From: Climacium dendroides
Taxonomy: Eukaryota > Streptophyta > Bryopsida > Hypnales > Climaciaceae
Direction of reading: 5' to 3'
NCBI GenBank assembly: GCA_950106755.1
Contig: OX467082.1
Span: 16,306,001-16,370,000, forward strand
Length of the DNA stretch: 64,000 bases
Positions 35,073 to 48,133 of the stretch are shown one piece after another. The first letter of the stretch is position 1, and every line of letters begins with the position of its first letter. The translations under genes and the position numbers were made by a program. The notes below the pieces were generated by a model. It saw only the letters and a program-made list of their open reading frames with translations. It had not been told where the DNA came from and searched no databases.

Positions 35073-35455
35073 CTAGGAATTGTATTCAAAATAGAATTTC
35101 AAACTTCATTTAAGCATAGTAGAATTTTTTTTTTCAAAAAAATTTGAACTAAGAAAAGTTAAAAAATCAAGTTAAAATTTATCTAAAAAATTTGTTTGAT
35201 ATTTAGTGCCTCCAATCAAAAGTTATGGACAAATTTTAGAGAGGCTTTTGGAAGGGACATTTCTTTTGACATTTTTAAAACATCCTCTTTGAATTTTGTT
35301 CATGATTTTTGATTGGAGGTTCAAATTTGCAAAAAATAAATTTGGAGATGAATTTATGTAGATTTAAAAACTTTTCTTAGTTCAAAGTCTTTTAAATAAA
35401 TCTAATTTATTATGCCTAAATGAGGTCTGGAATTCTAATTCACATATAATTCGTA
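35073..35455. mobile_element. MITE family A, copy 2 (complete)
   Basis: A 383-bp self-complementary element. The left end TAGGAATTGTATTC with CATTTAAGCATAGTAGAA is mirrored at the right end (reverse complement TACGAATTATATGTG with CCTCATTTAGGCATAATA). The interior pairs as well: AATCAAAAGTTATGGAC against GTTCATGATTTTTGATT. It is the reference for the truncated copy at 5670-5960. No coding sequence; superfamily not assigned. Confidence 0.75.
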
Positions 35456-35876
35456 TGTTTTGACAATTAGCAGTTAAGCTTTCATCTTCACCTTATCCAA
35501 TATACTTTGAGGATTCATGATGGAAAATGAATTTCATTATAAAAATGATGTCCCAACTCTTTGTTCCCATAGAGGTCAATGCTACATTCTTTTATTTTGC
35601 CATCGAATTTTTCTATTGATAGATGTTCAAATGACATTGGTATTGAAGTTTAATTTATTCTCCATGATGTGTGGATGAATTTTGTGGATGAAGACTTTGG
35701 AGAGGAAGAAGTAGCAGCTGTAAAGACTATTGAATGTTATGTCCAAGGTTTGAATAATTGATAACAAATGACCCTAATCTTGAATAACCAATGGCAAACC
35801 AACTCAAAACTAATGTTTGCATGAAACCTACACTCTTCCATGTTTGTCAAAGGTATTATGATTTTATACCCATTGT

Positions 35877-35975
35877 TACCAAATGCCAAGTGTGAATGTA
35901 CCATTAGTTACTTGCATGCCAATTTTCAAGAGATATAATTGATTAAGGGTACATTTGCACTTGGCATTTAGCTAC
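35877..35975. repeat. Inverted repeat built on GGTACATTYGCACTTGGCAT
   Basis: The left arm GTTACCAAATGCCAAGTG with TGAATGTACC pairs with the right arm GGGTACATTTGCACTTGGCA with TTTAGCTAC, separated by about 40 nt. The same end sequence recurs singly near 34755 and 39225, so this is a dispersed repeat end rather than a gene feature. Confidence 0.6.
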
Positions 35976-36169
35976 CATTCTTTGGCTAACGATGGAGTGG
36001 AAATTGGACACACATTTCCCACCTAAGCTCTTTTGTGTTCTCCAATCGTAGGTGGTAAGTGATGTGGCATTGGGTTCAAAGTAGTATTACGGCCACTTAT
36101 TATTTGTAGTTTCAGGCCCACTAAGGTAGAAGTACCCATTTCTAACCTGAGCCCCATGAGCAATCAATA

Positions 36170-36319
36170 CACTACTAGAAAATTTAGTTTTTCTGTTGTT
36201 TTGGTTGCGTTGATCTAGTTAAAATCTGATAGAAATTTGTTGATTTTAACAAATTTCTGTCAGATTTTGACCGGATCAATGCGACCAAAACAACAGAAAA
36301 ACTAAATTTTCTAGTAGTG
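36170..36319. mobile_element. CACTA-superfamily MITE with 3-bp target duplication
   Basis: A 150-bp element beginning CACTACTAGAAAATTTAG and ending with its complement CTAAATTTTCTAGTAGTG. It is flanked directly by ATA on both sides (36167-36169 and 36320-36322), the 3-bp target duplication expected of CACTA elements. The whole element is a near-perfect hairpin of about 70-nt arms with a few mismatches and could give small RNAs if transcribed. No coding capacity. Confidence 0.92.
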
Positions 36320-36838
36320 ATAGGGTGTAATAAATTTGGAAAGGTTGGGGTTCATTTTTGTTTTTTTAATATTTTAAAGGTTACAAATAGCTTCCCTGTT
36401 TAACGGCTTTCAGTACAAGGACAACTAGAACAAGACAACCAAGTGTCAAAAGAATTAGAGCATGCCATATTTCCATGTTACAATAAGTAGCTTCTAGTTT
36501 GTTAGTGAGCAGTTTTGGATGACTCTAAGCATTGGCATGGGTAGACAAGAACTTTGACCTTTCAAAAATCATAGTAATTTCACTTTCACTACAAAAATTA
36601 CCATACTTTTTGCAATCCACGTCATTCATGTCACTGCACCTCATGCAATATTTGCTTCACCTTCCACTGCTCCTCATTCCTTATTTGATCAGTTATGGGT
36701 GCCTTCACTATACTCCGAAAACGTTGGTAACTAGGATGTGGCAATCTTCTGAAATTCAGGAATTTCAGGAATTTTTGTGCGCTCTTAGCTATTGCCGCTC
36801 TAGGCGCCCCATTACAGAGGACCGGCGACTTCTCGTAG

Positions 36839-38660
36839 CATTCTTGTGATCTACTTAACACAGAATTGAGCCATTGTTTTTTCAAGTTTGCATGATTGGT
36901 ATGTGAGCACCCTGAGCATGCTGCCGCGCACTAGTGCAAAAGGGTGGTTGAAATGACATGTTGAAATGACATTTTTTGAAAAATGACATGTTGAAATGAC
37001 ATTTTTTGAAAAATGTCATTTCAACCATGTTTTGGAGAAATGTCATTTCAACCACCCATGTTGAAATGACATTTTTGACATTTTGGTAGATTTTAGAAGA
37101 AGAATTGATTCCATTATGTATGTTTCAATCAAGAATGAAATTAATGTCATTTCAACCAATAAATTTGGTAGATTTTAGAAGAAAACATTATCCCATAATA
37201 TTTGCCATGGAGAAGACAAGTAGTAGAAATAAATAGTGAGTAGAGTCTAATCTTGAAGGTACATTTCTTCTTCTAAACTAAGAAATATGTGAAGAAATGT
37301 ACTTATGTCCAAAGCAGATAGATTTAGTGGATAAATCTACATTTTTGTAGGTTTGTAAAATCTACATTTTAAAGATTCAAAATCTAAAATCTGCATTTTT
37401 ATAAGATTATAAAATCTAAAATCTATATTTTTTAAGATTCCAAAATCTAAAATCTACATTTTTTAAGATTTCAAAAACTAAAATCTACATTTTTTAAGAT
37501 TTTAAAAACTAAAATCTACATAAGAGTAAGATTTTAAAAAGTAAAATCTTCAATTTGAATAGATTTTGAAATCTAAAACCTCTTTTTAAATATGATTTCA
37601 AAGAGCTAAAATGTACACCATCAGTATGTTTAAATGAGATTTTCAAAATGTCATTTAAACCTACATGTTGATATGACATCAAAAAAATGACATTTTAAAT
37701 GACATTTTGATGTCATTTCAACCAACATTGAGAGGTTGAAATGACATCAAAATGTCATTTAAAATGTCATTTCAACCACCCTTTTGCACTAGTGCGCGCA
37801 GGAGTGCAATCGGTGCTTTTTTTGTGTCCAGCAAGTTGCAAGTGACTCCAGCTTTCATTTTGTTATGACTTTTCTTCGTACACAAATACACGTGTTGGTG
37901 GATTGGACATTCTTGTGGAACTCTTGTGATCTGATCAACTCAAAATTGAGCTATTGTTTTTTCAAGTGTGCTTGATTGGTATGTGAGCACCCCGAGCATG
38001 CTATGTTGTAGGAGTGTTCCATCGGGTTTTCTTATGTATCCTGCAAGTTGCAAGCGATTGGGACTTGTAGACAGATTGTCACCATTTTTTTTCATTGTGC
38101 TGATGGATTGGTCATTCTCTGCGGAAATTCTAGTGGCATTCTTGTGATTAGATCAGCACAGATTTGAGTTATTGTTTTTTCAAGTGGGCGTGATTGGTAT
38201 GGGAGTACTGTGCAAGAGCATGCTGTGTTGTAGGAGTGTTCAATCGGTGCTTTTTCTATGTCGTGCAAGTTGCAAGGGATTGGGACTTGTTGGCAGATTG
38301 TTAGTTTGTTACCATTTTTTCTCCGTGTTGGTTGATTCGGCATTCTTTGTAGAACTCCTCGTAGTAGTCATGTGCTTTGATCGACACAAATTTGAGCCTT
38401 TGTTTTTCAAGTGCGCGCGGTTGAAATGTGAGCACTATGTGAGCATGCTGCGGCATAGGATTGCTCACCAGCAACAATCGATGATTTTCTGTATTCTAGA
38501 AATCGCAAGGGAACTTTGTTGTTGCTTTGATGTTGTTACCAGTTTCTTTCCCATGTGTTAGTCGACTGAACATTCTCTGTGCACTCCTCTTCGAATGCAT
38601 GTGATTTGATCATCACAAATTCGAGCAATTACTACTTGCGAGTGTTGGGTATCACGAAGC
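36839..38660. repeat. Tandem array of about 210-230-bp units, first unit interrupted
   Basis: Five units are recognisable by the order CATTCTTGTGAT(C/T), then GAGCCATTGTTTTTTCAAG, then GATTGGTATGTGAGCAC, then GAGCATGCTG, then GTTGCAAG. They begin near 36839, 37919, 38140, 38368 and 38598 (the last partial). Removing the 866-bp insertion and one 4-bp copy from unit 1 gives a spacing of 210 bp, like the others. Units differ by roughly 20-30 percent, so the array is old. No conserved reading frame runs through it. Confidence 0.8.
36929..37794. mobile_element. Non-autonomous CACTA-like element with subterminal repeats
   Basis: An 866-bp element with terminal inverted repeats CACTAGTGCAAAAGGGTGGT and its complement. 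Many copies of TTGAAATGACAT, in both orientations, cluster within about 150 bp of each end (36945-37085 and 37660-37780), like the subterminal transposase-binding repeats of CACTA elements. The centre (37330-37620) is made of TAAAATCTACATTTT repeats. No ORF. CGCG is found on both sides (36925-36928 and 37795-37798); a CACTA element should leave 3 bp, so the exact boundary is ambiguous by a base or two. Confidence 0.82.
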
Positions 38661-40069
38661 GGTAGTTCTTTGGGGCCAATTCTACTAACTTCTTTTGACT
38701 AAAGTAAGGATAGTCGGAATGGCCACTGCATATGTAGTTCCTACTCTGAGACTATTCAAAATTGTTGCACGTTCGTAATTGCTATTGAAAGCGGATTCCA
38801 ATGCACCAAAGATTGAGTCATTTGTAAACTGTCACCAGCAGGGCTTTTCTTCTGGCGAAATTTCGCCAGACTGTCAGATATCTGACCTCTCTGGCTTCAT
38901 CCCTCCAAAAACTAGCCTCTTGAATGCTGCCAACAGGGAGGACACTGGTCCAAAAAAAAAAGCCCTGATAACCAGTAGTTCACTTGCAGCTGAATTGGTC
39001 AATGTTCCCAAAATTAACATTGCTATTGCTAAAGCCAATGACAATTGTGTGCGGTCTGCGTTTTGCAATTTTTGAGGACAGACCTCACAGCACACGTTGT
39101 TTCGCATATCTGAACACTGGATAACTTGTGACGACTCAGTTTTTACGGACCCAACGCAATAAATGCATTTCCATAAAAAACAGGCCTTCTAGTCCCGGTG
39201 CAGAAGATTCATCTTCCAATAACCAAAGTTACCAAACGCCAGGTGCGAACGTACCCTAATTTGTACTCATTAACCTTTTGGAGAAAAACTTAGTGAAAAA
39301 ATAATAATCTCATAATTGATTCTTTTGAATTTTAAATGAATTTTTGAAGTGAAAGTTAACAGCTTCCTATTAGTGTCCTAGGCAAGTACCAGTACTAAAA
39401 CCATTAAACGAGCGAAAAATCAGAAAACGGGTGTCATTGCAACTAAGCATGGCCTCAAAGATGAATTCATCGACTGGAACGTGCAGTGGCCAGCCTAATG
39501 GGCAATGCTAAACCGTGTACTCGAAGAAAGAAACCATTCATCTATGCGACTCCAACTAAATATTCGTGGTTGAAATAGCTGAACCGTGATACAGGTACTG
39601 TACTTCCAAGTACTCAAAAGGTCAAAGTTTCTTTTCCTTCAAGAGAGAGATGTGAAGGATGTAAATCCATCGATGCCAGAAGGATATGATTTGACTGGAA
39701 CTAGAAGAAATACTGAGCACGACGTGATGACTACACAGTCTTAGAACAAATTCCTATCGGAGCGAATGCCTCTAGAAAGACATGGCCGCATGGTGGACAA
39801 AAATACCTTTATGGATTATACCATTAATGTACAGTCCAACTCTACGCATATGATAACATAAGTCTCATCTTCAGAAAATGATAACCGCCGGAATAAGAAG
39901 AATACTCGCTCTCAAACCATGCGCATTCAAGCCGTACACTAACTCTTGTGCCCAAAGGAAGGAAAAATGATGAAGGAGGTGTGAAATTGGAAACGGGACT
40001 GTATTAAATTTCAACATCCAGAAAGGTGATAAATAAAAACCCCGGAACCAACAACACGTGATTACCACT
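38661..40069. other. Intergenic DNA between the tandem array and RPS18
   Basis: A perfect 20-bp palindrome TCTGGCGAAATTTCGCCAGA is at 38851-38870. Overlapping frames at 38779-39075 (plus) and 38874-39107 (minus) have no recognisable domain. From about 39870 the DNA is the 3' flank of RPS18. Nothing else is supported. Confidence 0.45.
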
Positions 40070-41107
<1,038 letters not shown>

Positions 41108-41770
41108 GGTTACTGATGACGAAGCGAAGCGCAGCGAGAAGCTGGCGATGGCTGAAGGCTTGGGCGATGGAGCCTGGCAGAGAAAGACCGGCAATTGCCC
41201 TAAACAAGCACTATATAGGGTTTCACGAAACAAACCTAGATTCATCCATATTTCATCATCATCATCCATATATTCATCCATCCACCTCTCAACCTTAAAT
41301 ATCGTAGATGTTTCAAAACATAGATTTCAGCTTCGTGGCGGAACTGAAGGCGTTGGTCCCGGAAACCGGACGTCGGTGAGCTTTATTGGTCACTTGGTCA
41401 TGGCGTGGATGCGAAATTGGCATTTCGAAGTTCGACAACGAAATTGTTCGGCGCGGTGGCGCTGTAAGGACATTCATGTTATCGTGAGACTGATGCTTTT
41501 TCGGTGTTGGGTTTCGGTGGTACTGTAGAAAGTTTGTTTCGCTTTTTCTCTGCACTGGGAAGACAAGTGGCTGTTGCGCGTTTTCTTGTCCACGACAGTC
41601 GCATGTCCTGGAGATTCTGATTTCCATTCTTGTTTTTTGGGGATTGAATGGTGGTTTACGTGATTTTAAACTGGTGTGAGGGTTGTCAATGATGGGCTAT
41701 GGTGATTTGTAAGCCTGTTACGTCAGAAGGGTTTTAGGGAATAGTTGGGGGTTTGGAGTTTTAGAAGAGG
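41108..41770. promoter_or_regulatory. Shared intergenic promoter region between RPS18 and the ARM/BTB gene
   Basis: About 660 bp separate the two divergent start codons. Reading on the minus strand, AAACCCTATATAG lies about 105 bp upstream of the RPS18 ATG: a telo-box (AAACCCTA, 41216-41223) overlapping a TATA box (41211-41218), a combination typical of plant ribosomal protein promoters. The plus-strand gene has no obvious TATA box here. Frames crossing the region (41082-41528 plus, 41313-41627 minus) are not credible. Confidence 0.6.
41211..41223 (-). promoter_or_regulatory. TATA box overlapping a telo-box, RPS18 promoter
   Basis: Minus-strand AAACCCTATATAG. Telo-boxes coordinate expression of translation genes in plants; use here is inferred from position and sequence. 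Confidence 0.6.
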
Positions 41771-44700
41771 ATGCCGAAGGGGAGTGGTGGTTCTCGCGGG
41801 AGTGGGCACGATGAGGAGCGTTTACTTCAACTCCTGGGCCGAATGCGCATGGCATTGCAACTTGGAAAGAGACCGTCGTCGTAAGCCTTGGCCCCCCTGT
41901 TTTGTGGATCCCAAACGTGCAATCCTCCTTTACTGTTCACGCGGAAGCAATTCTCTCTTTTCTTCCTTCTGGAATGCGATTCGATTCTCAGTTTAGGGTT
42001 TTAGTTTTCTGAGGGTTAGCCCGTGTCGTTGCAGAAGAAAAGATGGAGAATGGAGGTGGGCAAACACTGATGCTGAAGTCCAGGGACAAGCAGTTCGTGC
42101 TATTGCAGCTTTTGTGGCCGCCATACCACCGCGTCCTTTCGTTGTGTCACAATTGCAGGTACGTTTGGTTTGTCTCTGGAAAGATGAGGATTGTTTCTGG
42201 GAGTGTAGGAAAACATTCTTGAGGAGCTTCCTGAACACTTTTGGAATTATGAACAGTGAAGGCAAGAAAAGGGATCCTGGCTCTTTTGGTGCGCACAATC
42301 TTCAGCTCATGTTATGTTTGCGAAAGCGAGTGTGGCTCGTGTTAGAATTCTTTATTTTCTTTCATCCATTCCCTGGTCAGTATGTTTTCGTGGGACTCAT
42401 GTGACAGACAATGGCATAAATTACTTCACAAGTGGGCCAGTTCTTCAACATTTTAGTGCTCCATATTTCTTTGAGCTACAGTGTAGAGGGTGCAAGCTGT
42501 ATACTACTCTAGTTAGATATTGTTCACGTGTTTTACATTTTGATTGATCCCTTCTCGAATTCATTTGAATTGAGACTAGTGGTGCCTCTATTGCTTTTTA
42601 AGTACATTCAGACTGTGTTGTGAGACAGGCACATATTGAGGACGCTGTGGGAGCTCTAGAATATCTGCTAACAGTGGAGCAAGAGCCAATCTACAGGCAG
42701 GCAGCTGTAGCAAGTGCAGGATTGGGACGAGCAACTAACGGCCGTTATATGCTCCGGTTGCTGTCACCTCTAACATGTCTATTAGCACCTTCCAAAACAT
42801 CGGATGCGGCAGTATCTGCTGCCACAGCCATACAGAGCATGCTTGCGACTGTTCGACATCAAATAGCATCTGATGGGACCTTCGGTGACGATCCCATCTG
42901 GAAAGTCTTACAGGAGTCCGATGCTTTGAAGCATATCCTTTGGAGACTTGATAAGTCTCATGCAGCACTTGGGATCGGCGTTGCGGAGTGTGCTGAGGTC
43001 TTGGCCATGATTATGGAGCGGTGGCCCGGCGCAAGGTATAGAGTGGGCAAGGTCGAGGCCGTCAGATCTTGCCTCCTTGATCACTGCATGAGCAGCAAGG
43101 AGGCTGTTGTGGTGGCCAATTTGCGAGCATGCCAGGCCTTAGGTATGAGCTTCACTGATTTCATCTCATTAGATCGCAATTAGAGTCACAAAGTTATTAA
43201 TATTTAGTCCAATCCATCCAATAAGGTAGGCTGTTTTTTTTAATTTTTAATTTTTTGTTTTTTTTGTTTTTTTTGTTATGTTGAAATCTTTTGGACCATG
43301 CGTCCCTCGGTCGCATGCTTGATACCATTGGAAAGCTCTTTGCGAGGAGGGGTGCACGGGCTTTGTTTCCTGGCGTTTGGACCTACGGGGAGAAAGTTAT
43401 TGATTTTTGAAGTTTTTATGAATTAGAAAGTTAGAAAATTAGAAAATTACTTTTACTTTTATTTTATTATACTGTGACAACGGCACATGGCACACTAGTA
43501 GAACATTATATCAATGTTAAGATATTGTTAAATTAATGTCAAATTAATGTTGGCGTGTTGACGTGTTGACGTAATAGTTGCCAGTATAATGCTAACTTCA
43601 TGTCACGAGCACTCACATCGCACTTGCATTAAGCTCACACCTTGCGCTACATCAACATTTACTCAGCATGAAGTCTACATGAATCCGATGCCTGTTCACT
43701 TAAAACTTTAAAACTTCGTCAATCGATGGGATTTTTTTGCAGTTTTTGTATTTTTCGGTTTGGCATAAATTCAGAAGATCATCACTCTAGGAGGGTACCA
43801 ACAGGGGTCAGGGAAACAGTGTTGTGCGCAGGGGTTGCAGTTCTTTTCTTGCAGGATGGGAATTCTTTGTGGGAGACACTAGCTCATTGTCTACAGCAAT
43901 CTAAGCCTTTGCTTGTGAATCGAGAGGCTTTACGCTTGCTTTCGCTGCTTGGTGTAGGTATACTTGACTGCTTTAATCTTGATGAAGGTTCTCTAGATTA
44001 ATAGTCCGTTTAACTTCTAAAGGGCCAAGAATCCCAAATAGGACCTCATTGTTTTTCAGCACGATCAAGTAGGTCATGTGGGGGCTCATTTTTTTCCAAT
44101 TTTAATCTTTTACTGACCAACGCTTGTAATGCTCTCACTGATTCTGGTGTTATAGACTTTAGCTCCATACAAACTACATTTTTCACAATATGATCAATTG
44201 AATTGGTCATATTTAACTTTGAATCCTTGGTCGTTTAGGGGTTCAGTAGGTCATTGATTCTAGTAATTCATGGCTATGTGAGGAATCGGGTTATTCAAGT
44301 TCATCGATGGGATGTTGGGATGTAACCTATACATTGCTTTTGCAGAGGTTGTCATTGTTCACTGCCTCTTTCAAGGGGCCGCATATGCATGCCATCCTGG
44401 AGGGCTGTTTGCGGAATATCAATGAAGGGAACAGGTTGCGGCTGACAGTGGTAGAGCAAGGGGTAGTGGTGGAAGCAGCACATACTACCAGCGTTATTCT
44501 GCGCTGGGCTGGCGAGCATCATAATATCGTGTTGAGATTGGGCATATTTAAGTTCTTGTTCTTACAGTTGACATTGGGAGAGAAAATTTTTGCTACAAAT
44601 CTTAAGATATGGGAGGGTGATCCCCATGAGAAGCCTGATGTGGAATTGAAGTCTCGCGGAGCCGGAAAGGCGACTTCTTCGTTACGTTCCCTATTGTGGG

Positions 44701-47242
44701 AAATTGTTGGCTGTCTAGCTGCCCACTCGAAGCTATCGACTACAAAGGAAGCACTCTCAGCAGGGCCGGGTCTTGGCGGAATCACTGTGTTTGCGTGGTG
44801 GGTATAGGCACACTTACTCTGATCTGCGAGTGCTCGCTTGTCCTATTTGTTTGGAAGCTACTAGAATCAACTGTTAGCTTCCAAAGGGAACTTTCTATTT
44901 TTACTTTCGACACTTCGGGGTTAGAAGAACATGAATTCGCATTTAATATTAACCAATCTCTTCTTTGGTGATTTTATCAGCGCAACACTGCTGCGAGCTC
45001 TGCACAGAAGCGGTCATACTGATGATCGCACTCCAGTGACTGTGAATGGTAGTGGACAAGACCAGCATATCAGTGGACAAGAGCTGCTTCAAATCTGCAA
45101 GACGATGTTTTTTCTTCTTTCATCACCTTCCCAGGACATTGCCGCACCAACCAAGGCTTCCATGGAAACCGCCATGAAGTTTCAGGACCAGGCATGGCTG
45201 CCTCGTTTGGTTGAGTCTCTGGCCCTTGGCCATACAGGCTCATCCCTTGTGAAGCCCGAAAGTGTGCAGACCGCCACGAACCTTTTTGCCCTGGCCTGCT
45301 TTTCCTACTTCCCCGAATGTCGAGAGTTACTCCCGCAGGAAAGGACATTGGACGTTCTCATGGCCATTGTCAAGATATACGGTGAAAGGGCATTAGAAAA
45401 GACAGCTCAAGTGTCGACGTGCAGTTCAAAGTGGAGCATAGTTCACCAGAGAGCTGGAATAGCTGCCAAAACCTGTTGTGAGGAGATAACCGAGGATTGG
45501 GAAGGCTCTGATAATGTTCTGATAGCGTCCTTATGTGCGTTCACGAAGCTGGCGCAAGGTTCGGATCGCGCAAGTCATGTGTCCAAGAGCTTGCAAACGG
45601 GGAGACTCACTGAAGCCAGCTGCTCTGAAGGATTTCACGGTGACGTACTTAGTTTATTGTGGAAACTGGCAGAGTGTACTACCGTAGCTGCAGGTGTGCG
45701 GTGTTGGGCTGCTAGTGGGCTAGCTTGCTTCAACATATACGGATTTCCAAGCCTTCTGGGCCGACACATCTTTCAAATATTGGACGAATCCTTGTTCCCA
45801 GACATCGTTTTTGTTCTTAAAGATGGTAGCCGGGTGCTTGCTCATGGTGTCATTTTGGCAGTCCAATGCCCGTCCGTGTTGCCAGAAGGCTTACTACGCA
45901 AAGAGAAAAAAACGTTTGGGGATGCAGTTGGTTATGAAGTACAACTTTCGAGGATGATATCTTCTAGGTCTTTCAAAGCCCTCTTGGAATATGCCTATTC
46001 TGGTGTAGTGCACCTGGACTTGGAGGAGGTTGACGAACTGAAGGTGCTCTCTAAAGGGTGTGGGTTGGACTCTCTGACAAATTTACTCCATGGTCGAGTT
46101 CCACTGTGGGGCCTGCCTCCTGCCTCGTGTAATCTAGCTTCAGCCCTGGAATCTGGTGGTTACCCCTTTGCGTAAGTATTTCCAATCTTTTGATTATCAT
46201 CAATTACCACTTCTTTCTCAATTTATCTTCAGAACTTGGCACTGATGTTTCACAACTATGATGGAAATATGCGTTATCCGAGAATGTCATATCATGTGCC
46301 ACTGTGGAATAAAGTGGTTACTTATTCCTTTACAGGGACATCATCCTGCGAGGAAAATTACGAGGTGATGCAGTCTGTGAAGCAATTCCATGCATATTGG
46401 AGGAAAACTGCAGAGAGATTTGCACTCATGTACATGGGCATCGAGCCGTATTGTCTTCTCGTTGCGATTACTATCGAGGACTTTTTTGTTCGGGAATGCG
46501 AGAAAGGTTTTTATAATTTTCTTACTTTGCTTTATTCGTGTGTGAATCATTCCAGTTAATCCTTGTTATGCGTTGATTATATCTTTCCAGTCAGAATTTT
46601 ATTAGAGCTGCTTTGAAATGATTACAAACATCACAAATACGATCTTGTCCTGGTTCTGGTGTTTTTTCTCAAATATCATGTGTTTCATTGTTGGTTGCGT
46701 ACATTTTGATGCAATGTCTTAGTAGGGATAAAAATGCTTCTTGTCACGATAAGTTGTCACTGAATCCAGAATTGTTCTGTTCATTCTACAGCACAGCAGA
46801 GGCCATCGATATTGACATTTCTCAGCAATCCTTACGGACTCTATTGCTCTTCTGGTACAGTGGGAAACTGGTACGACTGACAGAAGCCACAGGATGGTGC
46901 GCATGGAACAACCTAGAAACAAGGGAGCAGATTCTTTATCTTCAAAGTCTAATAGAGCTTGCGCAGTTTGCTGGTCAACATCTAATGACTGATTTGCAAG
47001 ACGAGTGTAATCTTCTGGTGTTGCAGCACATTCAGGGAGTTAACGTGCACCTTGGTCCTTCCGTTATAACCCACGCAGCCAAGTTTGCGCAATGGGAGCT
47101 TGTCAGTAGTTGTGCTACCTCTTTAGCCCCGGCGTACCCTCATCTACGTGATATTGGAGCATTAGAGATTCTTGATGAAGGCTTTAGAGATCTTCTACGA
47201 GCTGCACATGTTCAATTTTTTTCTCAGTCTGAAGCTGGTTGA
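41771..47242 (+). CDS. ARM-like repeat protein with two C-terminal BTB/POZ domains
   Basis: Eight exons: 41771-41880, 42035-42158, 42629-43142, 43805-43953, 44346-44797, 44981-46171, 46336-46506 and 46723-47242. They total 3231 nt, a 1076-aa protein in one frame through all GT-AG junctions. The N-terminus (RLLQLLGRMRMALQLGKR; VRAIAAFVAAIPPRPFV) matches the plant family that includes the Arabidopsis BTB protein encoded by At1g04390. Residues to about 700 are helical armadillo-like repeats. The first BTB is at about 705-830 (LFPDIVFVLKDGSRVLAHGV; SFKALLEYAYSGVVHLDLEE). The second starts at about 847 (DIILRGKLRGD; HGHRAVLSSRCDYYRGLFC) and is followed by LLLFWYSGKLVR and a BACK-like helical tail. 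BTB proteins usually act as substrate adaptors of CUL3 ubiquitin ligases; that role is inferred. The 662-bp third intron holds repetitive DNA (43220-43640). No broken residues were seen. Confidence 0.9.
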
Positions 47243-47757
47243 TATGTGGAAGACCTATTCAACTTCTTCAGGTTGTGACGTCTATGAAAACCGTTGTGTT
47301 TGAGCAGGCCTCGATTATTTACACCTAAGATTTGTAAGTATAGGCACCGGCGTAGGTATAGTAGGATGAGATTAGAGTTCTACTCAAAAGGATTATTTGT
47401 TTAGGTGTTATAGCATATTCATTATATCCATTATATGAAGTATCACAATACGGTGTCACAGCTCCTTGCACGTTATCATTCAAATGGATGGTCATGTTTT
47501 ATTGAGATAGATACAATGTTCATTCACTCTGGTTATGAAGAAGGGAGGCAGATGTTCATCCAGACACCCATGGCTATCAGTGGCTTACCACTGGGGTTTG
47601 AAACCCACTGACTTGAGCTGCTTTTTGCAAAAGTTCGTAAGGTATGTGCTCCAGTATTGTCTTAGAAAGATTCAAACACATATCTCTGTATTGATATACC
47701 TTTGCTACTATGACAAGCAAGATGACTTCTGTTGTACCCTTTGGAAGAGTCAAATTG

Positions 47758-48133
47758 GACTAAGGTAGAAGTACCTATTTGTGATAACGTAAGCATTTTG
47801 CGTGTAGAACATGGGAAATTTGTTGAGAAATTGAGCTCAATGTGTGCAAGCAAGAAGTATGAATGAAAATATAATTAAATAAAATAAATTTCAAGAATGA
47901 ATATTTTATTCAATATAAATGTGGGTAGACCAATTCTAGACTCATAGATTCATCCATTGTCGTTAGCTTTGGCATTTTTTCCTAGAGCAAGGAGGGAAGA
48001 GAGATGAGTGGACAAGAAGGTATAAATAGATAATTTTTTCAATGAATAGTACATCCAAATATTGTTCACAATAGGTCACCTCATAAACCCATTAGAAGGG
48101 GGCTATCTAAAATAGGTACTTCTACCATAGTTA
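47758..48133. mobile_element. MITE with ACTAWGGTAGAAGTACCTAT terminal repeats
   Basis: Left end ACTAAGGTAGAAGTACCTAT; the right end read on the other strand is ACTATGGTAGAAGTACCTAT. The interior is AT-rich and non-coding. The same terminal sequence stands alone at 36119-36141 (ACTAAGGTAGAAGTACCCAT), probably a fragment of a second copy. The target duplication is not resolved because the terminal CTA is shared. Confidence 0.65.

Noticed and set aside
38779..39107. Overlapping frames of 98 (plus) and 77 (minus) codons
   Set aside because: Frames on both strands of the same DNA; neither resembles a protein family; a palindrome lies inside.
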